The position numbers were made by a program, and so were the translations under genes. The notes beneath the pieces were generated by a model. It had not been told where the DNA came from and searched no databases. It saw nothing but the letters and a program-made list of their open reading frames with translations. Positions 1-7,119 of a stretch of 64,000 bases of DNA are shown piece after piece (position 1 is the stretch's first letter; each line of letters opens with the position of its first letter). This stretch comes from Pyramidobacter piscolens (GTDB lineage Bacteria; Synergistota; Synergistia; Synergistales; Dethiosulfovibrionaceae): the NCBI GenBank assembly GCA_004558205.1, contig SFDM01000007.1, positions 33,106-97,105 on the forward strand, written 5' to 3'.

Positions 1-224
1 GACTCGGCGTCTTTAGGCGCCACCACGATGTCGGCTCCCATCCTGGAGATGGTGTTGTCCAAGCTCCGCCTCATGCTCTCCTTCAGGACAGAGCAGACGC
101 AGAGCGACGCCGCCGCGGCAAAGACGAAAAAGGCCATGAAAGCCGTGCGGAACTTCCGGTGCAGAAGGTTCCGAAGGGCTATTTTCAGCAGCGGCATGCG
201 AGGTGCCATCTCAACCAGTTCCAT
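1..224 (-). CDS. FtsX-type ABC transporter permease, N-terminal fragment
   Basis: The reading frame starts at ATG 222-224 and runs off the left edge, giving about 74 residues. It begins MELVEMAPRMPLLKIALRNL, continues with a basic stretch (LLHRKFRT), one hydrophobic helix (AFMAFFVFAAAASLCVC) and then a periplasmic-looking segment ending GADIVVAPKDAES. This is the usual N-terminus of MacB/FtsX-family permeases, in which a first membrane helix is followed by a large extracytoplasmic domain. It starts 7 bases after the DUF4418 gene, so it should be part of the same minus-strand run. The substrate cannot be inferred; the ATPase partner is probably outside the window. Confidence 0.7.
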   Translation of the reverse strand, partial: MELVEMAPRMPLLKIALRNLLHRKFRTAFMAFFVFAAAASLCVCSVLKESMRRSLDNTISRMGADIVVAPKDAE

Positions 225-230
225 GTCAGC

Positions 231-617
231 CTATTCCCCCCGGCGTGAACAGAACAGGATTCCTGCCTGGACGAACACGTTCACGGCGTTCAGAAAGTAA
301 ATCGCGGGAAAAGTCACGGCGCGGCACGCCATGGACGGTTTCATACATCCGCCGATGATCCAGGCGGGCACGCAGACCGCGGCAAAGCTGAGCACGATGC
401 TCATAAGGCAGGGGAAGAGCAGGCCGCCGTCCCTGACCGCCAGAGCCAAAAGCCCCAGCGCGATAAAGGCAAGCCCCAGCGCCAGCTCAGCCCGGCAGCT
501 CCAGAAGCATTTCATGACCTTCGTCTCGGTACCGCAGGTCTTGAAAAGATACCAGGGGCCGACGATAAGAAGGATCCCCACAATCACGTTCAGCAGCGAA
601 GATATGGCGCGTTTCAT
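231..617 (-). CDS. DUF4418 family small membrane protein
   Basis: A 128-residue integral membrane protein with about four hydrophobic segments. A cysteine-bearing first loop (KTCGTETKVMKCFWSCRAE) matches my recollection of DUF4418, a family usually found beside FtsX-type ABC permeases and YdjY proteins, as here. The frame is open further upstream, but the ATG at 617 is preferred because it overlaps the stop of the upstream gene as ATGA, a typical coupled start, and because the longer N-terminal extension is arginine/glycine-rich and unlike a membrane protein. Function is unknown. The three clustered cysteines could bind a metal, but that is inference. Confidence 0.65.
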   Translation of the reverse strand: MKRAISSLLNVIVGILLIVGPWYLFKTCGTETKVMKCFWSCRAELALGLAFIALGLLALAVRDGGLLFPCLMSIVLSFAAVCVPAWIIGGCMKPSMACRAVTFPAIYFLNAVNVFVQAGILFCSRRGE

Positions 618-982
618 CGTTTTTTTCCTTTCAAAATAAAAATGCCACCGCCCGCCAGAAAGCAGCCAAGAAAGGCGTTCAGCGCGTTTACCGGCAGCCT
701 GTTGGCGCTCAATCCCTCGCGCAGGATCAGCGCCGGAAGAAGGGCCAACCGTTCCATCCCTAAAAAAACCGCTCCGCAGAGAAGGACCGCCAAAAGCGAA
801 AGAACCGTCACGGCCTTCCCAGGGGCCTTTTCGCGAATCCAGAGCCCCGCGAAGAAAAGAAGCCATAGCAGAAAGAACAGCAGCCCTACGTTAACCCGCA
901 TTTCAAGCCATGTGTTCTGAAAAAGGGCTACAGCGCAAGCCATAGCCCATATGAAGGAATTATAGAGTAAGCTGAAAATCAT
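614..982 (-). CDS. Small integral membrane protein, unknown function
   Basis: A 122-residue protein made almost entirely of hydrophobic segments (about four), ending in a basic tail GKKR. It overlaps the DUF4418 gene by four bases (ATGA) and begins 19 bases after the YdjY gene, so the three are very likely co-transcribed. No motif was recognised. Its size and composition resemble its DUF4418 neighbour, so it may be a divergent second subunit of the same membrane complex. Confidence 0.6.
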   Translation of the reverse strand: MIFSLLYNSFIWAMACAVALFQNTWLEMRVNVGLLFFLLWLLFFAGLWIREKAPGKAVTVLSLLAVLLCGAVFLGMERLALLPALILREGLSANRLPVNALNAFLGCFLAGGGIFILKGKKR

Positions 983-1001
983 GTTCCAAGCGTGTAAAAA
1001 A

Positions 1002-1649
1002 CTACTGCGCCAGGCGGAAAATCACGTTAACTCTCGTGCCGTCGGCGGGAAGCACGTCCTTGTTGCCATAGAACTGCACAACCTTATTCTGAGTGGTGCC
1101 CGTGGGATAGGAAGCGTTGCTGGTAATTCCCACGGCACAGCTGTCAAGGCAGAGCACGCAGCCCGTATTGGCTTTCTTCGCGGCGGGAAGGTTGCCGCCG
1201 AAACGGATATCCATGGGGCGGTCTTCCGTGGCCTTAATGATATCGTGGAAAGGAACTTCGCCTTTTGAGCCTTCCCAGGTCACGAATACGTCCAGTTTAT
1301 CGCCTTCGACCCTCTTGCCGTTGTCGGCGCCGGCCTTCATGTCATCAGCCGTCACGTTGTTTCCCGCCTTGGCGCCGATCTTGAGGAGCGCTTCATGAAA
1401 CTCCTTCTCGTCGGACAAACCGCGAAGCACCGACTTTTCGCCGTTCGACCCCGGAGCGAAGACCACGCCATGGCGGGTGGGCTCGGTGAAATACTTGCCG
1501 TTAACCTCGGCGGGCATGACGGTCTCCTTCTTTTCTACGCTGATCTCCATGGGAAAGCCCTTCACCTGAGGTTTCTGATACCTGTTGAAGCCATAAAACC
1601 CGCCGGCCGCGACGGCTGCGATCAAGACTACCCACAACAATTTTTTCAT
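1002..1649 (-). CDS. YdjY-domain secreted/anchored protein
   Basis: A 215-residue protein with an N-terminal signal anchor (MKKLLWVVLIAAVAAGGFYG) and a globular extracytoplasmic domain. The cysteine cluster CVLCLDSCAVG near residue 170 and the C-terminal segment ending VNVIFRLAQ fit YdjY-domain proteins, which are often annotated as ferredoxin-like and occur beside FtsX permeases and DUF4418 proteins. The ATG at 1649 has a good ribosome site (GGAGG, 7 bases upstream); an upstream TTG at 1664 would overlap that site and is not preferred. The cysteines suggest metal or Fe-S binding outside the membrane, which is inference. Confidence 0.6.
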   Translation of the reverse strand: MKKLLWVVLIAAVAAGGFYGFNRYQKPQVKGFPMEISVEKKETVMPAEVNGKYFTEPTRHGVVFAPGSNGEKSVLRGLSDEKEFHEALLKIGAKAGNNVTADDMKAGADNGKRVEGDKLDVFVTWEGSKGEVPFHDIIKATEDRPMDIRFGGNLPAAKKANTGCVLCLDSCAVGITSNASYPTGTTQNKVVQFYGNKDVLPADGTRVNVIFRLAQ

Positions 1650-1704
1650 CGAACAATCCTCCAAGTTTTTTAATGATCCTTCGCGCGCAGCGCGCGAGAA
1701 ACCT

Positions 1705-2391
1705 TTATCTATGGGCCTTCGCGGAAGGCTTCATGTACTTTCTGTAAAGCCCGGCGCTGAGAATGGCTATAGCCAACGCAAGGGCACAGGCGGAGCCCCA
1801 CAGGACTTCTTTGCCCTCAGGCGAGAGTAACCCCGCGGTCCCCAGGGTGAACAGGGCCACGCCCGGAATCATGAACAAAAAGGTATAAAGCGCGTAGGGA
1901 ACGAGGCCAATGCCCGTGACGCCGTAAGCAAAATTCTGAAGGTTGTAGGGGAACAGGGGCAGAAGCCGCGTGATCAGAAGCAGAAACATGGCGCTGTGAT
2001 CCGATTCGTCAAAGAGGAGCCTCTTGAGGCGGGGGCTCTTCTCCAGCATGGGTTTTACGCTGTCCCTGAGAAAATAGCGCCCCGCCAGAAAGGCCAGAAC
2101 AGCGCCCAGCGTGGCCGCCGCGAGGCAGAGCAAGGTCCCCATAAAGGGGCCGAAAAGCATCCCGCCGATCACGGCGAAGGTCACGCCAGGCAGCGCCAGG
2201 AGCACGCAGCCCGCCGCGGTCAAGACGACGTAGAGCAGCGACGCCTTCAGATAGTTCTCCCTGACCAGGGACTGAAGCCACGCCAGGCCGCGCGAGTCCG
2301 TCAGATATTCCGACAGGCCCCAGCGCCGGTTCAGCCAGGCGGCGGCAAGGCAGATCAACAGCAGCGCCAGAGGCTTGGCGTATCCTTTCAT
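1705..2391 (-). CDS. TVP38/TMEM64 (DedA-like) family membrane protein
   Basis: A 228-residue polytopic membrane protein of the SNARE-associated/TVP38 family. The hallmark central region is visible: the G-rich helices GVTFAVIGGMLFGPFMGT, then AGRYF and ITRLLPLFPYNLQNFAYG, the conserved R-hP-hhP-hN box. ATG 2391 is chosen because it overlaps the TGA of the upstream Fe-S gene as ATGA; the longer frame would add an improbable glycine-rich leader. Members of the superfamily are proposed lipid or ion transporters. It is the first of two paralogs flanking the same Fe-S gene. Substrate unknown. Confidence 0.8.
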   Translation of the reverse strand: MKGYAKPLALLLICLAAAWLNRRWGLSEYLTDSRGLAWLQSLVRENYLKASLLYVVLTAAGCVLLALPGVTFAVIGGMLFGPFMGTLLCLAAATLGAVLAFLAGRYFLRDSVKPMLEKSPRLKRLLFDESDHSAMFLLLITRLLPLFPYNLQNFAYGVTGIGLVPYALYTFLFMIPGVALFTLGTAGLLSPEGKEVLWGSACALALAIAILSAGLYRKYMKPSAKAHR

Positions 2392-3212
2392 AGGCCCCGC
2401 CCCCCCGCCCGCGCCCTCATGGCCCACAGCGCCGTCCGGCAGCGGTTTGCCCAGACGCCGCCCCGTTCCGCATCAGAAGCCCCGAAGAGCAGCTCCAAGC
2501 CGTGGACGCTCTGGCATCCCGCCGAAGCGAAGGACTGGACGCAGGAAAAACAGTAGGTCAGCACGTTTCTGTTCGGGCTTTCGGCGATCCGGCGCTCAAG
2601 AATTTTGCGCCCACGCCCGGGGTCAAGCACCATGAGCATGTCCCTCTTGCCGCAGCAGATCGCGCGGACGCCGTGGGAAGGGTATTCCTCCCAGCTGACC
2701 CCATTGCGCTCTATCACGCGCCGGAAAGCCCGCTGGGTCTCAGGGTCGTCCCGGGTCGGGCAGGGATCGTGAAGCACGTAGGCCCCGCCCCTTTTCACAG
2801 GGAAGACCACTTTCATCCTGTCAAGAAGAGACCATATGGAGAGGACCTCCACCCCCGCCAGCCCTTGAAGCGTCCCCGCGCAGTTGGGACAGCAGACTAC
2901 CAGCTCCCCTATCCCCGCGCGGGACAGAGATCGGGCAAGCCGCTCCTGATACTCCCTAAAAGGCTCTCCGCCGCCAAGGCACAGCGTCGGATGACCGCAG
3001 CAGGCGCTGGCCAGGCCCATGCGCGAATCCGCCGTCCTGAGCCATTCGTAGACGGAGCGCACCAGTCCAGAGCTGTGCCCCGCCATGCTGCATCCCGGAA
3101 AGAAGGCCCTTTCACCGCCCCCCGCGAGGATCTGCATGAACAGCGGGGAAAAGCTCAGGCTCTGATGCAGCCTGACGCCCCAAAGCCCCGCGCTACTTTT
3201 CCGAGGCGGCAT
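2388..3212 (-). CDS. CCG-domain Fe-S protein (heterodisulfide reductase B-like)
   Basis: A 274-residue soluble cysteine-rich protein. Motifs in order: FPGCS, CCGHP, CCPNC, HDPCPTRDD, CCGKRDM and YCFSC. This is the two-fold CCG pattern found in HdrB, GlpC and lactate-utilisation proteins, which bind special 4Fe-4S centres and handle thiols or pass electrons to quinone-type partners. It overlaps both TVP38 neighbours (20 bases at its 5-prime end, 4 bases at its 3-prime end), so it is tightly coupled to them and may work with them at the inner membrane. No flavin or quinone site is visible in this protein. Confidence 0.75.
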   Translation of the reverse strand: MPPRKSSAGLWGVRLHQSLSFSPLFMQILAGGGERAFFPGCSMAGHSSGLVRSVYEWLRTADSRMGLASACCGHPTLCLGGGEPFREYQERLARSLSRAGIGELVVCCPNCAGTLQGLAGVEVLSIWSLLDRMKVVFPVKRGGAYVLHDPCPTRDDPETQRAFRRVIERNGVSWEEYPSHGVRAICCGKRDMLMVLDPGRGRKILERRIAESPNRNVLTYCFSCVQSFASAGCQSVHGLELLFGASDAERGGVWANRCRTALWAMRARAGGRGL

Positions 3213-3936
3213 TGGCAGCCTTCCGCGCCGAGCGCTCCCCGTAGATCTGGCGCAGCATCACCACCAGGATGGAGAGGCCGAAGAGGACTAGCAGGCCCGT
3301 GACGAAGTACTTGGCGCCGCCCGTAAGCATGCCGCCCACATAGGAATAGACGACCGTGGCGGGAAGCTGCCCTATGCCAGTGGCGACAAAAAATCCCCAG
3401 AATCCCATGGAAGTCAGCCCCGCGGCGTAGCTCACGAAATCAAAGGAGATAAAAGGCAGAAGCCTGGCGATGAGAACGCTCTGCCGCCCATGACGCTCAA
3501 AGAACTCGTCGATGGACTTCAAGCCAGGGCGGCTCGTAAGCTTTATCACAAAATCACGGCCCATGATCCGCGCGATGTAGAAACAGACCGCGGCCCCAAC
3601 CATGGCGCTGGACCAGGAAAGAATCGCGCCCTGCCACCACCCGAAGAGGTTCGCGTTGGCGAAGGTGATCAAAAAAGCCGGCAGAGGCGCCGCGATGGAC
3701 TGAAAAATCATCAGGAAAAAAGACACCGCCGCGGCCTGAGGGCCGTATTTAGCGACAAATTCGCGCATCACCGTGAAGTCTCCCGACGCGAAGGCGGCGA
3801 AGATGTCATCCAGGATCCTCTTGTACCCAGGGACCACAAAATACGCGCCCACCGCCAGCAGGGCAAGGACGACGATAATCGCTCTCTGCAGGAATTTAGA
3901 ATCGCTCCGTGCTGAACTCTGTTGCTGTTCTGACAT
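3193..3936 (-). CDS. TVP38/TMEM64 (DedA-like) family membrane protein, second paralog
   Basis: A 247-residue membrane protein with a charged, serine/glutamine-rich N-terminus (MSEQQQSSARSDSK) and the TVP38 core: ITFANANLFGWWQG, the FYIARIMGRDF segment and RLLPFISFDFVSYAAG, the family R-LPF box. Start chosen at ATG 3936, which has GGAGG eight bases upstream; an ATG at 3954 is possible but less well placed. It follows the rhodanese gene by 68 bases and overlaps the Fe-S gene, so the order is rhodanese, TVP38, Fe-S, TVP38. Substrate unknown. Confidence 0.8.
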   Translation of the reverse strand: MSEQQQSSARSDSKFLQRAIIVVLALLAVGAYFVVPGYKRILDDIFAAFASGDFTVMREFVAKYGPQAAAVSFFLMIFQSIAAPLPAFLITFANANLFGWWQGAILSWSSAMVGAAVCFYIARIMGRDFVIKLTSRPGLKSIDEFFERHGRQSVLIARLLPFISFDFVSYAAGLTSMGFWGFFVATGIGQLPATVVYSYVGGMLTGGAKYFVTGLLVLFGLSILVVMLRQIYGERSARKAANAASEK

Positions 3937-4004
3937 GAAACCGACCTCCGTCATTTAAAAAATAAGGAGCCGCCGTTATTTATCGGCAGCTCCACCAGGA
4001 AAGG

Positions 4005-4475
4005 CTACTTGGCGGGCTCGAGGGGATTCTTGGGATCCTTGCTCCAGTCCGTCATGCTTCCGGCATAATTCTTGACGCTGCCGGCCTTATAACCGAATTT
4101 CTTCGTCAGGGCCTCGGCGAACTTGCCGCTCTGCTTGCCCGTGTTGCAATAGACGATCACTTCCACGTCCTTCGTGATGCCCGCGGCGGCAAGCGCCTTA
4201 TCCGCGCCGGGTTTATCGAGGTCGGCAAGGGCAAAGTTCACCGCGCCGGGAATGTGCCCGCCGGGGATGCCTTCGCGGGGCGGCTTGCCGTTGAAGATGT
4301 CGGCGGTACGCACATCCACAAGCACCTTGCCCGGCTTGCCCACGTTGGCCTTCACGTAGCCCTGATCAACCACGGCCACGGCCCCCCCGCCGACAAAAGA
4401 ATCAAGATAGCCCAGATGCCAGGCGGCGCCGGCAAGAACGACTGCGATCACGAGAAAAACGAGAATCTTTTTCAC
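4005..4475 (-). CDS. Membrane-anchored or periplasmic single-domain rhodanese
   Basis: A 156-residue protein: N-terminal hydrophobic signal/anchor (about residues 3-24), then one rhodanese domain. Visible family features are VLVDVRT, the IPGGHIPGAVN motif and the active-site loop YCNTGKQSG with nucleophile Cys110. Rhodaneses move sulfane sulfur or other chalcogen groups via this cysteine. The start is a GTG at 4475, eight bases after GGAGG; no good ATG exists. It is the first gene of the minus-strand run, so the run may concern sulfur, selenium or metalloid chemistry outside the cytoplasm; that is inference. Confidence 0.8.
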   Translation of the reverse strand: MKKILVFLVIAVVLAGAAWHLGYLDSFVGGGAVAVVDQGYVKANVGKPGKVLVDVRTADIFNGKPPREGIPGGHIPGAVNFALADLDKPGADKALAAAGITKDVEVIVYCNTGKQSGKFAEALTKKFGYKAGSVKNYAGSMTDWSKDPKNPLEPAK

Positions 4476-4684
4476 AGATGAAACCTCCCTTAGATTATTA
4501 ACAAATACACATGAAGTTTATTCCCAAAAATTAAAAACGCAAGAACCATGGACGACGACATTTGAACCTTTTTCCCCTCTTTATCCTGTCATTTTAGAGG
4601 ACTTTACGAGGGCTTTCGAGTCTCGCGGAGAAAAGGGCAAAAATCAAACAGAGCCCTCCCCTGCCGTTTCGGCGCTCCCCCATT

Positions 4685-4727
4685 GACACATAGGCCCCCC
4701 CGGCTCAAGCCGGGAGGGCCTATGTCA
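4685..4727 (-). terminator. Hairpin downstream of the S9 peptidase gene
   Basis: A near-perfect inverted repeat, GACATAGGCC(CT)CCCGGCT with its complement, immediately after the stop at 4740. It lacks a strong T run on the minus strand, so it may be a 3-prime-end stabilising hairpin rather than an intrinsic terminator. Confidence 0.5.
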
Positions 4728-4739
4728 AGATCCTTCAAA

Positions 4740-6689
4740 TTATTTCAGATGCTCATCGAACCATTCCGTGATCTCCCTCAGGCGGGCCAGGCGGTTTCGG
4801 GGCTGGCCTGAGCGGCTCAGCTCGTGGTTGTCGCCCTCGAAGAAGCAGAACCGGGTCTCCACGCCCAGCACCTGCAGCGCCGTGAACATCTGGAAGGCCT
4901 GCTCGGCGGGGCAGCGGTGGTCTTCGTTGGAGTGGATGAACAGGAGCGGCGTCTTCGCGTTAGCGACATACTTCAGCGGCGAGGCGTCCCAGGCTTTCTC
5001 CACGTCCTTCCAGGGCGCGCCGCCGGTCTGATCCTCGTCGAAGTAGTAGCCGATGTCGCTGCAGCCCGTCATGGAGATCCAATTGCTGATGCTCCTCTGG
5101 GTCGCGGCCGCCTTGAAGCGGTCCGTGTGGGTCACCATCCAGTTGGTCATGTACCCGCCGTAGGAGCCTCCGGTCACGCCCACGTTCTCACTGTCCATAA
5201 AGTCCAGATGGGCTTCGCACCAGTCGAGGAATGCCGTGAAATCGCTGTAATCTTTCACTCCGTAAAAGCCGCGGATGTCGGCAAAGCGGCTGCCCCGACC
5301 GTCGCTGCCCCTGGGGTTGGTGTAGATCACGGCATAGCCGCGGGCCGCCCAGCACTGCATCTCGTGGAAATAATGGGCGCCGAAGGCCGCCTTGGGGCCG
5401 CCGTGGATGTGGAAGATCGTGGGGTATTTTTTTCCCTCCTGGCAGCCCAGAGGCTTCATATACCAGCAGTCGAGCATTAACCCTTCGCCGTTGTCCACCT
5501 GGAAATACTGGGGCTGAACCAGTTCGGCGCCGGCCGTGAAGCCGTCGTTGAGATGGGTCAGCTGAATCTCCCTGCCCGATTCCGCGAGATAAAGCTCCTG
5601 AAGCTCCAGCCCTTTGAAGCCCACTACGGCGGCCCGGCCCTCGCGGCAATCGAAGTTGTCCACCGAGGAAAGGCCTGGGGTCAGGACTTCGTCGCCGCCC
5701 TTCGGGTCAAAACGATGCAGGCGGCAGTAAAAGCCCTCGGTGGAGCTGTAGCAGATCCGGCCGCCGTCGACGGTAAAAACCTGATCGGCCAGGCCGTAGC
5801 GGCTGTCGCAGACCAGGGCGTTGTGAAGGCCGCTATCCAGGTCCGGCGTCAGGCAGGTCATCTTCCCCTCCGCCAGTTCGAAAAACTGGGGGTTCTGGTT
5901 CAGGCCGTAGGTCTTGCGGTCCGCCGCGGCGGCGATGACGCGGCCGTCCAGATAACCGGCGGCTTTGAAGCTGTAATCGAGCCCCGCGCTGAGGCAGGCT
6001 GCCGCCCCGTCGGAAAGGTCCATCTCCCAGACGTGATTGGACATGGGCATCACCGTCCGGTACTCCATGGCGACAAACAGGGCCTTCTTCCCATCGGGCG
6101 ACAGGACGCAGCGCTCCACGTCCATGAACTCCGGCGTCAGGCGTTTCAGCTCGCCGGTTTTCTGGTTCCACAGGGCCAGAGCCTGACGGCGCTGTCCCGT
6201 AAAGCCTTTGCCGTTGCTCAGGAACGGGATCTGGGTGTAGACTTTGTACTTGGCCTTCTCTGGATTGGGAAAATCAGGGCTGTAGCAGGCCGCGACGAGA
6301 AAACGCCCGGGCTCCAGAAGCCAGAAGTCCGAGACGGGATTGGGGACCGTGCCGAGCGGCTCGGCCTCGCCGCCCTCCAAGCTGAGGCGGTAAAGCGCGG
6401 AGGTCTTCTTCTCGCCCTTTTCTTCGCCGTCGTCCCTGCCCGAGACGAAGAAGATCGCCTTGCCATCGGGGCTCCACTTGAAGAACTTTTCCTTGCCTGA
6501 AAAGGTGAGCTGCCTATTTTCCGACCTCCGAAGGTCGTAAAGCCACAGGTTGGTGTCGTAGCCGTCCTTTTCAAGGTTCGCCCGGCTGACCAGGTAGGCG
6601 ATGGACGAACCGTCGGGCGAGAAAGCGGGACGGGCGGGAAAGAAAAATTTCAAAAAATCGGCGTGTTCCACGGGACGCAGAGCGGTCAT
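4740..6689 (-). CDS. S9 family serine peptidase (acylaminoacyl-peptidase/prolyl oligopeptidase type)
   Basis: A 649-residue protein with no signal peptide, so probably cytoplasmic. The first ~380 residues contain repeated beta-propeller strands with the motif FSPDG / WSPDGKA / LSPDGKK. The C-terminal alpha/beta hydrolase domain has HIHGGP, the nucleophile elbow GGSYGGYM (Ser509), Asp590 in HSNEDHRCP and His622 in DNHELS. Such enzymes cleave short peptides or N-acyl-amino acids after uptake. ATG 6689 is chosen because AAAGGAG lies nine bases upstream; an open extension to 6782 has no site. It stands alone and is probably a peptide-catabolism enzyme. Confidence 0.92.
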   Translation of the reverse strand: MTALRPVEHADFLKFFFPARPAFSPDGSSIAYLVSRANLEKDGYDTNLWLYDLRRSENRQLTFSGKEKFFKWSPDGKAIFFVSGRDDGEEKGEKKTSALYRLSLEGGEAEPLGTVPNPVSDFWLLEPGRFLVAACYSPDFPNPEKAKYKVYTQIPFLSNGKGFTGQRRQALALWNQKTGELKRLTPEFMDVERCVLSPDGKKALFVAMEYRTVMPMSNHVWEMDLSDGAAACLSAGLDYSFKAAGYLDGRVIAAAADRKTYGLNQNPQFFELAEGKMTCLTPDLDSGLHNALVCDSRYGLADQVFTVDGGRICYSSTEGFYCRLHRFDPKGGDEVLTPGLSSVDNFDCREGRAAVVGFKGLELQELYLAESGREIQLTHLNDGFTAGAELVQPQYFQVDNGEGLMLDCWYMKPLGCQEGKKYPTIFHIHGGPKAAFGAHYFHEMQCWAARGYAVIYTNPRGSDGRGSRFADIRGFYGVKDYSDFTAFLDWCEAHLDFMDSENVGVTGGSYGGYMTNWMVTHTDRFKAAATQRSISNWISMTGCSDIGYYFDEDQTGGAPWKDVEKAWDASPLKYVANAKTPLLFIHSNEDHRCPAEQAFQMFTALQVLGVETRFCFFEGDNHELSRSGQPRNRLARLREITEWFDEHLK

Positions 6690-6766
6690 TGAGAAAATCT
6701 CCTTTGATGAGTCATAATATTCACAAACGGCGGAATCGGCTCCGAGGGACCGCCCCGAAGCGTTCA

Positions 6767-6823
6767 AAAAAGAAAAAGGCACGGGCCGGCCTCCGTTTAC
6801 TGAAGCCCTGCCTGTGCCTTTCG
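6767..6823 (-). terminator. Intrinsic terminator of the HMA-domain gene
   Basis: On the minus strand AAAGGCACAGGCAGGGC pairs, with one mismatch, with GCCCGTGCCTTT, followed by T-rich TTTCTTTTTT. It lies directly after the stop at 6830. Confidence 0.8.
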
Positions 6824-6829
6824 TCGTTT

Positions 6830-7018
6830 TTACTTCACCGAAGCGGTGTAGCCCGCGTCGTCGAGCAGCGCGATGATCTTTTCAGCCGGAGCGTCGACCG
6901 TCACGGTCTTCGTGGGAAGGTCCACGGCAAAACCCGCATAACCGGCCTTCGAAAGGGCGTCGGTAATGCGCTTGACGCAATGTCCGCAATTCATGTCCGA
7001 TACGTTCAGAACAGTCAT
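6830..7018 (-). CDS. Heavy-metal-associated (HMA) domain protein, CopZ-like
   Basis: A 62-residue single-domain protein with the metal-binding motif MNCGHC (Cys11, Cys14) at the usual position after the first beta strand, and a C-terminal strand typical of the ferredoxin-like HMA fold (LLDDAGYTASVK). A strong AAGGAGG site precedes ATG 7018. Free HMA domains usually deliver copper(I) to P-type ATPases, but none is encoded next to it here. Cargo is therefore inferred only from the family. It is a single-gene unit with its own terminator. Confidence 0.88.
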   Translation of the reverse strand: MTVLNVSDMNCGHCVKRITDALSKAGYAGFAVDLPTKTVTVDAPAEKIIALLDDAGYTASVK

Positions 7019-7119
7019 AAAAAGGTCCTCCTTATTGAGATCAAAATTCTTATAGGCACTCCGCCGTTATGATAGCACGAATCAGTCAAAAAGGGCAATC
7101 GGGCGAAAAGCCTCAAGGA

